Source: Lineus longissimus (taxonomy: Eukaryota > Nemertea > Pilidiophora > Heteronemertea > Lineidae). Taken from it: a stretch of 60,000 nt of DNA. The translations under genes were made by a program, and so were the position numbers. This document shows, piece after piece, positions 14,601-26,600 of this stretch. The DNA lies in assembly GCF_910592395.1 (NCBI RefSeq), contig NC_088312.1, positions 20,097,292-20,157,291 of the forward strand, in the 5' to 3' direction. How positions within the stretch are numbered: the first letter of the stretch is position 1; each line of letters starts with the position of its first letter. Below the pieces are notes generated by a model. It worked only from the letters and a program-made list of their open reading frames with translations, did no database searches and was not told the DNA's origin.

Positions 14601-17600
14601 AATAACTAAATAATGACTTTATTATTAGAATTTTTTTAATGTCTGGGATCTTGTTTTTTTAACCCTCAACATATTTCATGAGTATCAAGCATGTTTTCAA
14701 ACCTTGATATATGGCCTTTAAGCAATCTGCAGGTATGTACATCCATATCCAAGCTTTTGCAGGCAAGGGTTGGTAATTCATGTCTATGTGACGGGCCAGC
14801 CCCTGCAGTCAAAAGTCCCCCTTTAATACCTAGCAAAAGCCCACGGAATTGCTAAACCAACCTACCATTTCTTTATTATTGGGCCACCTTGAGAAGCCTT
14901 GACGTCCCAATTTTGAAACAAAAGCTGCCAAACGCACCCAAACCCTCCTAAGACTGCCTAAGATTTTATTCAAAGAGATTATTCACTGAATAAAAATCTT
15001 ACCCGTAATGATCCTCCATGCTTTGCCATGATGCGCACTTGAAGATTCAGCAGACGATCGTTGTTATCGTAAACACGCAACTTGACAAGGTAGTTGGTCG
15101 TTCCTGGCGGGATGACCAGTTCACGGCATTTTTCAAAGTTTTCCAGCTTTATTCCAAGTTCCATCTGCTGAGTCAGATCAGCCTGGAAACACAATATAGG
15201 TTAATATAGGTACAGTGGCATCATTCAGGCAGCAATTTTGGACGTTGACCCCTGGCCTGCTCCAATACCATTCCTCATCGTCACCATGAAATATCAGTAT
15301 GCATCGCCACCAGATGACGACTGCGATGAAGTCCTTGAAACTGACAAGTACTGTCCTTAATAGAGAGAGATCCTGATAAGAGAGGTCAAATCATATGGAA
15401 ACCACCAATCTGGGACAATAACTAATGTCATTAAGAGAGAGGGTGTCCTTGATAGAGAGTTGTCCATTAAGGGAGGTTCCACTATAGATTCAAATGAATA
15501 ATACAAGTCCAAAACTTACTGAATACAGAGCCGCTTCCTTGCCAGCTTTGACTGTACCCTTAATATCCGTCATCTTTAAGTAGTAGTGCAGCTCCACCGG
15601 CAATAGATTCTCAATGACCACTGGTGGCGCTAGTGTGATCGAGTGACCAGGCTGGACATAGACGCTGTTCGTTAGAAGTCCCTTCTTGACATGGGACTCA
15701 GCCGGGTAGCCCTCTCTCTTGACTGCCACACAGAACCTGATAGATCGGCATAAAAAGTTATATACCAATTGATAATGGGGCAATCAAAGTTGGAGCTACA
15801 GCTATCATTTTAGTCAATGGCTAACATAGGACATAGGTGGCTTATTGAGAAACTGATTTTGTGCTCAGGGAAAGAGATTCCACGGCATTTGATTATAATT
15901 TCCATTTATCTCAAAGTGGTCTTCAAAGGACAAAGTCACAACCAGAATGCTCACTTTAAGTTCAGTGCTTGACAAATGGACTACTAGCTGTCCCTTCTAT
16001 TTGCCTTTAGTTTTATCTAAACTACTTGTACTGGTATAAATGATGTTGACGTGGCAATTTGGTGTCCACTGCGCCTGCATGACCGCAACTGAATGAAGAG
16101 ATCATTCAGGGACTGTCTGACAGCCGTGATTGTTGACCCGACGTCATGACATCATGATGACGTCATGGCATCCTTGTGACATCATCAGTGTACTGGTGTA
16201 CTTGTACTGGTCTGCAGGAAATTCCGGCAGTGAAAAAGTTATAACACTCCTCTTTAAGTCTAATTGGTCAAAATCCTCATCTGGTGACATGAAAAAGCCG
16301 AACTTGGAGCACTAAAGAAAGAAAGTGATTACCTGTAAGTCTCTTGTTCTCCATTCTGAGTATTACACGTCCTAATACTGTCTCGAATCTCTCCTGGCCT
16401 CATGACATGCTGCCAGTGGATAGGCTTGTTGCAAAAGTCAACAGACCAGCATCCCAGAGGTCGTGCCCAGATCCGATGTGTCACATACGCCAATGGGATT
16501 GGCATCGTCGAGTTTGATTCGAGGTACACGAAGTGGGATTTTTCTGGAATAGAGAAGGTAAACACATGATGAGCTCAGATGCAAAAATGCCTAACGCCAT
16601 TCCGAAAAAGAATGAGATAACTTTGTTAAAATGAAGGGTGTACATGTAGGGTCTCTACTCAATAACTGAAATCCTTCAAATGAGGAATTCTATACACCTT
16701 TCCAGAAATGGGGCGCTGAGTGTCCGAAATAGTGATGTCATAAGGGGAAACTAGGCCTTATGGTGGAGGGACAAAGGAGATAGTCATGGTTGACCAATAC
16801 ACTTGAATGCCTTTAATGACGGACAAGGGGGAAAAAGTTAGTTCCAATGCAAGCCACCAATTTCGGGAAGCATGTATACCATACGTCATCCAAAGAGGAT
16901 ATGGACGGATAGTATGAAGGACTGGACAAGAGACTGAACACCCAGACAAGGACAAAGCAGCATTGTGCATGTCACCATATTGCCCACAAGGCAGAGCCAT
17001 CCCACTAGATAAATGGCTACCGAACTCTCTCTGATAAAATCTGCATCCACGTTTTCAACGAAATTCAAAATATTCAACCACCTACCTCCAGCCATAGGTT
17101 CCATTGGATTCAACCTGAGAATGACTCTCTCATCCAGCTTATTGACTACCTGCAGAGCTGAGCGAACTGTGATCACCTTCCGAGCACTCCCCTCCAGATT
17201 CACAGCGAACACAACCCGAGCTGGTGGCAGATCGGTGAACTGAAACAAAATTCGATATATTGAGTTGTTTACAAATACAGCAGAACCTCCCTAAGGACAC
17301 CTGGACTGATAGGTACTTAGTGTGGCAAAATTTGTTTTGAACACCCAGGCCTATAGGGGGGTTCTGAATCTTGGGAATTGGGGTTAAAAATTTGAATACA
17401 GATACTGATTGACCAGCTGCTTTTGATATCAACTTACAATACTAGATGACTTGTTGATCTCTGGCTTGGCTGTCCTAAAGTAGACACCAACCCTGTCGAC
17501 GGAAACGGGCGAGGTCTTGTTCCATCCATCCACTTTCACAACCAGCTGGTGGACACGCAACTCGTGGGTACTCTGAAAAATATCTTTATACTCAGTAGGG

Positions 17601-20600
17601 CAGAGTAAGAGTCTCAATGACGTAGTATTATTTTCAGCTATCCTAAGTTTGACCATATTTTTGTCAGACACATAAGTTATAAGTTTCAGTTAGCCAAAAA
17701 CGAAATAAAAGAGGTCTAAATTCTCTCATAGACTGTTAGTAAACAAAAATAGACTTGTTTTTGGTTCAGATTCTTTGCCAGCCATCAGCATCTGGCCAAG
17801 TGAGACGGAGTGCCAAGGTGTACAAATGTCTGAAGTGTTCCGATTCTAAACCAAAGGTTCATGATTTAGTCACTGCTTCGCCCTCCAAGTTCAAGATGAA
17901 GAGAGTTTGTTTACCTTGCCAAGGTCACGGTCAATCTTACCTTGTGTCTCATTTTATCTCTGCCCTCAATCGTGAAGGCCATATCTTCACCAGGTTTGAC
18001 CTGTTTCCATTGACTAGCATGGTACACGGGCTCCACTTCACTGATGCGGCTGTTTGACTTGGCAAGAGAGATTCTGCAATGTGAATATAAACTTGATACA
18101 TCAAAAACACAAATATAACTATAACTCACCCAATGTTATAATTTTTTTATCATCCAAATTTCTGGAATATATGTCAACTTCATTGGAAATACTTACACAG
18201 CTTCTTTGTCAAAAATCAATAGTAAATAAAATTCAAATACCCAAAATTGAAAAATCAAGATAGCTTAGACATGTTAGAATCAAAATTACAAGTTTAAGAA
18301 ATAAAGTCACAGGGAAAATATCTGAAGACCAACTGCAGTTCAGAAGTTGAATGTATAGGTGTAAAGTCCTGAGCGCGCCAAGCTTAATTCCCACATCTGC
18401 CGTACCTCTTCAGATTTCTATTTGAAACACTGGAGATATGTGTGGTTCGGCAGGAAAAACGTTTGGCGAATCCAGCCTTTACTGGCTAAAGCAACATTGG
18501 AGAAAATAGACAAAGGTTGATTCAAATTAAGCGGCTGAAGTAACGCTGTGAAACTGCCGCACGTGATTTCAAACACCCGTCTAATCACATCACAGCTAAT
18601 AAAACCAAGAAACAACACTTGTAAGCAGACTATTTCAAGCAGACTATTTCAAATTTCACTGGGGGATTATTACAACATGGTTGATATAACAATACAAAGT
18701 GAAGTTGGGTACCCATTAAGAGAAACAACACTTTGACATATTTTGTAAAGTTTCCCTTTAGAGGGTAACTCGTGTCAAATTTCACCATATTATGTTTTAG
18801 CTGTTTTTGACAAATGTCTACGTCACTTTCTCATAAATCGGTAAGGTTTTCGAATCGAAATGCACATTTTCTAGAAATTGATGGTTTAATCCCACCCGGA
18901 CAGCTCGCTTCGATGCTGTTGAAATTGCGCTACGCCGACGATGTTTCGTTGATGACGTCACAACATGAACATTTTCGCGGTTGCAGTGGTTTACATTCAG
19001 CGATTTTATAATAAATCTAATCAAAAATGGAAAATTTGAGCTTTACATTTGTGATCAACAATTAAAAACGGACGTATTTCCGCAAAGTTGTAAATCACAT
19101 CATAGTATCACTTTAAGATAGTCGTGGACTTTTCAGCATTTTGTCACCACAGTGCTCTGTAACCCATCCCCTCAACTTATTATCAACACAACAAGTCACA
19201 GATCATATAAATAGACAAGGAACTCGTAAAACATTTGCAGTAACCATGGTAACAATACAGGAAGCTAAGCTGATCGCTGAAACAGATCGGCACAAACAGA
19301 ACTCCAGCTCCACACACGTCAAACAACCTTACCTGACACACTTCACAAAACTGAAACCCATCAGTGAGATCAATTAAAATAGCAAAATACGTTCGCTCAA
19401 GATGATGAAATGTAAAATGTAACTTATATTGCGCTTTGAACTGATCACCTTTCTGTAGAAACCCAGGGGGGCACATAGTACGTCGCTACACTTAGCCGTT
19501 TCAGGCCAACGGAAATTACTGAATGACACTGGCCAAGCTTTGAACCCATGACTTTCTGATCACAAGTCAGACGCTCTCACACTATGCCACTCTTCCACCA
19601 GACCTCCCTGACAAAGCTCCAGTGATGCGTGAAGCTGACAGTCAACGAGGACTCCACATCAAATGTCACGCCAAAGTTAATTTTCAACTTTCAGATCTTT
19701 TTAAGAGATTAAAGACAAATAAGTTATCTTTTGAAAATGTTCTGATTGTGTGGTCAAAATTGTGATATTGACCACCTAATAGAGCAAATTCTCACCAGAA
19801 ACGTCCATCAGCAATGTGATGTCTTGTTGAAAATGATGTTATTAGGATGAGAATTAATCGCAATGGTGACTTACCGAGTAGGGGCGGTTGTGACCGTAGC
19901 AAACCAGAGCTTACATCCTGTGTGGTTGCGAATCATGAATGGCACAAACGGCGTCCGCGTCTTGTGACTGGAGACAGTCCGACTGACTGGATTGGGGCTG
20001 AAAATAAGGAGACAACAGTCAGGGTGAGGCGTAATGGGGCTAAAACCCACTGGCAGAGCAGTACCGTCATCCCCACAACTGTGATCAGTGGACATGTAGC
20101 CAACTCAGTTACGGTGACTGGAGACAGTCCGACTGACTGGATTGGGGCTGAAAATAAGGAGACAACAGTCAGGGTGAGGCGTAATGGGGCTAAAATACAC
20201 TGGCAGAGCAGTAACGTCATCCCCACAACAGTGATCAGTGGACATGTAGCGAACTCAGTTACGGTGACTGGAGACAGTCCGACTGACTGGATTGGGGCTG
20301 AAAATAAGGAGACAACAGTCAGGGTGAGGCGTAATGGGGCTAAAACCCACTGGCAGAGCAGCACTGTCATCCTCCCAACTGTGATCAGTGGACATGTAGC
20401 CAAGGCAGTTATGGACATATTTTAGTAACTTACTTTTCCTCGCCGTCAATCATATTGTAATAGTCATCCATCCAGATCTTCTTGGTCTTTTTATACTGTT
20501 CCATCAAGACTGAGCTCACGTTGATGTTCAGCACATCAGATGCTGAAAGATAACAGAGCATGTGATTAGCTCAGAACATTACTATTACTGTTAGAACACT

Positions 20601-23600
20601 TTAATTGTTAGGGCACTATCTGTCGGTTAAGCTTTTAGTGTTTTTTTCCTGTAGGGAGGATTCTCCATTGTTAAAATCCTATTCCTTTGCCCCAGATACT
20701 ACTTTTTGAAACATTACAATGACGTTTTTGATAGATAGCGCGCTGGAAACATGCTGTACCTACCAGTGACATTGACTGTCAATTTCTCTCTCTCTGGATC
20801 ATATGGTGTCCTGTTCCAGGCGAGCTGGCATCTGAAATAAAGTTGATGCTACTTTAAATCTGAGCTATCCTCAATACCTTCCTACAAAGGAACTTTCATC
20901 TAAGAATAACTAACCGAGTAACAAACAAGGACATGTGGAAAAGAGCAAATAATGAGGAACCAATTGAGACTGAGATACTTCATTAACCCTGGAGTTGAAT
21001 CGGGCATGCACTGAGATAACTGCCATCCAGCATCACCCGACAAGCCCGGACATGGAACCCACATACATGGAAACAAACTACACACAGAAATTTATATCAG
21101 AAGATTTTCATTTGTAAATACGAATAGTAGCTTCGTGAAAATAGTGGGTTTACAAAAGTCTTCTTACCCCCATGGTTCAATGACTGGCTCCCAGCCAGAC
21201 AGCACTCTGTTGAAGTAGTTAGCTGATAACTTGAAGTTGGCCTGGCCAGCAGACTTGTGCTGGAATTTCTGTAGGAAATGGAGACCTGAAAAAATGAATT
21301 TGAAAACGGTTTGTTCCTTCATTCCACGCTTTAATGGGGTGTGATTTACCAAAGACATTGAACCTGTAATTTGGGCGAGCCTGACTATAAATATTGCAAA
21401 CTCCAGGTATTTTAAAGCCCTGACTACACAGGCAAGATCTAAACAAGGTGGCCATAACTCCAGGCCACTCACAACAGCAGTGATACGCACCAACAAATGC
21501 AAAGAATAAGAAGTCTACCCACCTGCAAAGTTGAATTCAGCGAGCGGCACGTCAGCGTCCTGACAATCGTCAATCAGGCACAAACATATGAGACTCGCAC
21601 GAACCTCGACCCCAGACACCTGCATCCCAGGCTTCTCCTCAGCAGCTACAGCAGATGTCATGCTCCGGGTTATTTCGCTTGCCTCAAGTAGATCTGAGTT
21701 AATCAAGTGAGAAGTGGTCAATAAGTTTCAGAATTTCATATTTGCCTTTTCACTACCTATTGCCTCTACGAAAGGGCCGACTTTTTCACAGCGGAGATTC
21801 AGCTAGCATACTCATTACGGACTACAATCAACATGCCAGAATCTTTAGTGGTTGGTGAAAGTGACGGACGAAAGGAACAAATGTGGCCTGTAAAGAGGTC
21901 AATTTGAATAACCAGCATGTTTTTGACTCCTTTCCTGAGGTGGCGATCCATCTTTGATAAGAGACTCGAAATCCCCCAAAGGCAAAACCGATCACGTCTC
22001 AATGTATCGTTGTGGCGTAATTTGCTGGCTCTGTTTGTTCGTAACGTGCGACATCATTTATCTCATCAGCGGATCTCATGAGACGTGATTGGTTTTGCCA
22101 TGGTCATTTCACCTCCTTCGTTGATTTCAGGTGTCAAAGCTGACCTCCTCGTGAGATCTGGAAAGGTACACAAGTGACTGCACCCCCTAGTGGATTCAAA
22201 TAGCCACTATCTCATCATGATGTTAGTCCTATTATCTGTCCTTACCAGGTTTCACAGCTTGATTCTTTGCTTGGTCAGCCTGTTTGGGCAGTGAGTTCAT
22301 AATGGCAAGAAAGAGCTGCATGTCATTGTAAGAGAGTCGGATATTCATGGTGCTGAAGCCAACCTGAAATAAAACAATAGTACCAATACACAAATAAAGG
22401 TTTCTATCAGGCCTTTTTCATAACAGTAAACCCCTAAAATTTTTGTGATCTGTGAAAACTTCATAAAGCATTTTTAAACTCCACATTTTTTCATAAATTC
22501 CGAAAAATTCCGAAATTTTACAAAATATTTCGTTTTTGCAAATGAAATATTTCATATCTGACTTAGGCTTTCAGCAACTTTGAGATGACCCCTTATTTCA
22601 TTTCTTCTCATGGCATCAAGGAATTATGAGATGATCCCTCACCTCTAAGAGTGGTGGTCTATCTTCATCCAGCGTCGCATCGAGCAAACCGCTCGGCTCA
22701 ACATTCCTCGGTATGCAAGCACCATTGCCGTTCATCTCAATTGTAATCGTCATCGGGTCAATGATCGACAACGCCGTCTCATTTTCCGATGCGAGGCAGC
22801 ACGAGAACACCTCGAGACTCTGTAGACTGCATGATAGAGGGCGCTCTGAGAAGGATGGTTTGTGGGTCAACACTGCAGTCATCTGGAAAGGATATTTCAG
22901 AATTTAACAAGGACGAAATATCTACCCGGTTGAACCTCGTTATGATAATCTACTTTCAATTCATCTTTCCAAGCCTGCCATTTGAAAAGTACATATCAGT
23001 AAGTAAAGGAAAACCGAGTTCGAGATGCTGCTAGTTTTATAGCCAATGGCTAAAACAGGCTATGGCTGGCTACTTGGAAGATAAAATGGCTAAAGTGTTT
23101 CCCTCGGACTTAAAATCAAATGGTTCGTTATAATTCCTACCTTAAGTATTACAGCATTGGTGTCCCTAGCTGTCGTGTCTTCCACAACCACAATATCTGT
23201 CTCAGTTACATTCAGCTTCAGCTCGAATGGAATTTCTGCTGGCTATAATCATAAAGAGGATAAAGGATAAAGAGTTGTGCAGATAATGTAGGGTGTAATG
23301 GGGGGGGGGTCTGAAATCCAAGGGTCCATGAGCTGGCAAGAGCCTTCCATCCGGTGTTTAGTAGCTGGAAAACGGCACTGTTTTAGCAGCTTTTGATAAA
23401 CATTTACCCCTTATGAGAATGAACTTTTACCGAATCTCAGCTGTATGTCTCATTGAAAGGATGTGACAATGGCAGTTAATTATATCTTGTTCAGTTTTGG
23501 TGACAAAGTTCCCCTCATATTCTTAACTGAAGGTATCTGAGAAACTGCAATGACTCACCTTTTCATAGACAGGTACTCTCTTGGTGACAATGCCACCCCC

Positions 23601-26600
23601 CACATTCATGGGACTCTTGGTCTGGGCGCGCAGACTTTCATACATGCCAGACTTGCCCATCATATTCAGACTCGAGTCTTCCTCTGGATGGAAAATAAAA
23701 ATATTTCAGTAAATAAAGAAATCATAAAATTTGTGGGGAACAACTCATGCACAGGACTTTTTGGGCTTCACAATCAACTTCAAACTGAAGTCTTCAGCGA
23801 CTTTAACTTTTGATGTCAACTCCACTCCTGCATTTGTGTAATCATTTTCCAAGCACTGACCAGGATCAGGAGTGGCAGCAAGGTTTACTGGGTACGAATA
23901 CTGGACAGAACATATTCAAGATGGTCTTTGGCCCCAGTAACACTGTCAACCAGCGACCTAATTGGTTTCCCAGAAAAGACAATTACGCAACTGATCCGCC
24001 AACTCAGAAAACCCACTCAGTTGTTTCACTATCTTACCTTTTAGAAATGGGTTGTCGGGATTCGTGAGTAAGTACTCCTTGACAGCCAATAGCCAGTCTA
24101 TGACCCCCATCAGCCTCATGTTGTTGAGCAGGATCGTGAACCTGGTGTACAGCTTGGTCGACCTGTAGTGAAGTTCTAGCTGGAGGGTGTTGTCGTTCTT
24201 GCCTCGCTGCCTCAAGGGTTGCAGGACGTTCTCAAAGACGTTTGGCCTTGTGTTCACTGGCTGGTCTGGAAGTTGATTGCATACCAATTATGTGATAGTG
24301 AGTAATTACACTGAGTGAAACCTTGATTTTAAATGGCTGTATGTTTTTTAAATATGATTCATAATGTAAACAAACAAATTTTCGTGTCTCTTCATATATA
24401 TTACAAAAAAAAGTTTTTTGTAAATTTCACATTTTTGCCAACTGAGGTTAAAATAAAATGCTATCACAAGCATCAAACCATGTTACCATACCTTGATATC
24501 TGGTGTCCGAGGCAACAATCTCCTTGGAAACCAAATCCACATCTTTCGACTGGTCGGAATAACTCTCATACGTCAGTCGCGATGAGATGAAGTCAAGCTT
24601 CGCCAGGGACGATTCTTTCTTGCTGGGTGCAAAGTGCTCGTGGAGAAGCTCCACACTCACGTTCACAAGGTCCAAGTTGATGGAGACACATTTCCAGACA
24701 TCACCACTAAGCACAGTCTAGATGGAGAGGAAATTACAATCATTAGCTCTAAAAGGAAACTTCCAACTATCAGACTTGCCCAATGGTGTAACAGAAATTT
24801 CTTCTCATGATAAATTGTCTCTGGATAACAACATTGCCACCTGAACTTACATGAATCTTCGGATCCTGCAAATGTGACATCAGCGTCTTTGAAAAGAATT
24901 CCTCCAGCGGTTCGCCGAGATTGTGGTCCAGGATTCCCCTGATGAGCTTATACTGAGCGAGGTCAATGGAACATTCGACGGCTGACAGCATGCCCATGAT
25001 GGCAAAGTCTGGTGAGGAATGGCTCACGTCTCCCTCAAGGTTTCGCTCGACTTGCAGCTTGAGGACACACTTCTCCTTCAGCGGCTTGTTCGGCTGGAGA
25101 GTATCAAAAGAGAAGAAATGTAGAGAGGTTTTGCAACACCTTATTTGTGTAGTAGGGTGTGCACGAGTCCTACGAGAGAAAACTTTGATTCGTGCAAGTG
25201 TATTTAGTAATTTTCACTCACATTGTCAAACTGTTAAAAACACACTCTTGAGTTTTTTTATATTGATGGAACAAACGGTGTAGGTGCTATTTTGCTGGTT
25301 TTTGTGTGTCTGTTTCACATAGGCCTATTACACATACATGTAATACAGGCCATTTGTACATGTGCCCTTCAACTGGTCAAAAAGCATCTGCACACTATCT
25401 CATCTTGACACATCAACATTCACAGAATTGATCTACTCATGAGCTCAACAGAACTGTGTGAAATTCTTGAAACTTTGAAGTTCGGCTCAGGGCAGGGTAG
25501 GGAATGTTCGAGTCCATAATCTTTTACAACTTTTAGAATTTTCAAATGGCTTACCTGTCTCTGTACCACAAACGATGGGAACTCCAGATCTGCATCCAGA
25601 TTTCCAGCGTAACTTTTCTTCTCCACGCGCTCGGCCGAGAAGAGATCCATGTCCACCAAATCAACATACGTCACATCCAAGAGACAGAAGTAAGATATTT
25701 CACTTCCCGCATGACTCTGACAAAAAGTACCACTAGATGGTGGCACCTTGCCCGAAAACTTCTGCCGTTTTTCATCAACAGATCTCGGCGTTGTTGGCGA
25801 CTTTGGTTGAGATCCATGGCCATTTTGACCCTGTGCACATGGAATTGAGTTCAAAGAATGCAACTGCGAAGTTGACATACTCTCATAAACTGAATCATTC
25901 CCTTCAACAGTTTCGAAGGATTTCATATCAGGACTTGAGCTGTCCATACTGTTGGCAAAGGACTTATCAACAGGACTTGGATTCAATACTTCAAAATCGG
26001 CCAACGTTAATTTATTTGTAGCCGGATTAATCGGCTTAAATGCTTCCTCGCGCAAGTCATGGTCTAAGCTTCCGTACACACTTTTAGTCATAGAGTTCAG
26101 CGAGTACAAGTTTACATCACTCTTGATGCTGATATTGTCTTGTTCGCGTGGCGACCCATCCGGTAAGGTGCATCCTGGGGGAGTGCCTAACGAACTCTCA
26201 AACATGGAGTAATCCATACAGTTCAGACTAGAAGTGCTGCCACTCAAATCGAAATCGTGGCTGATCACACTAGCGTTTATATCAAAACTTCCCGACATGC
26301 TCTGCTCGGCGCCCTTCATCGTACTATTCAAGGGAGCATCCGGTTTCTTCTCATCCTCCTTCTCCGATACGAAGGGATCCTTCATTGTGGCCAAGATCGA
26401 CCCCTCTGAGCCATTGACAAGGAACGTATTGGACACAGTCAGTGTTCCCAAGTCCACGACTAAGATATCTTTAGAGAGGGAGCTGTGGGGTATCAGTATA
26501 ACGGGAGAACCGGCAACAACGTCTAAGGATATTCTTGCTCCTCGTGTAGCTGTTTCACTGATCTGGAAACAGGATGAACAACTTTTAAAGGTCGACCAAC

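Larger units (their letters stand above)
13325..14721. mobile_element. Kolobok-like DNA transposon with THAP ORF, TTAA-flanked
   Basis: The left end reads TTAA-AGGCCATATATCAAGG (from 13325) and the right end is its exact inverse, ending at 14721, so the terminal inverted repeats are at least 16-20 bp and are bounded by TTAA. TTAA target duplications together with a THAP zinc finger are features of the Kolobok superfamily. Two short open frames point towards each other (13630-13935 plus; 14482-14330 minus). No full transposase is present, so the copy is probably non-autonomous. It sits in a VPS13D intron (15002-13236). Confidence 0.7.

Noticed and set aside
18777-19115. Possible TTAA-type MITE (right part ends with catagtatcactttaa)
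   Set aside because: The right end looks like a transposon terminus but I could not find a matching left end.
19847-20425. 192-codon plus-strand frame with 50-residue repeats, and a matching minus-strand frame
   Set aside because: Comes from the 150-bp triplication, whose length is a multiple of three. The real gene on the minus strand uses only its end as a splice acceptor and exon start.
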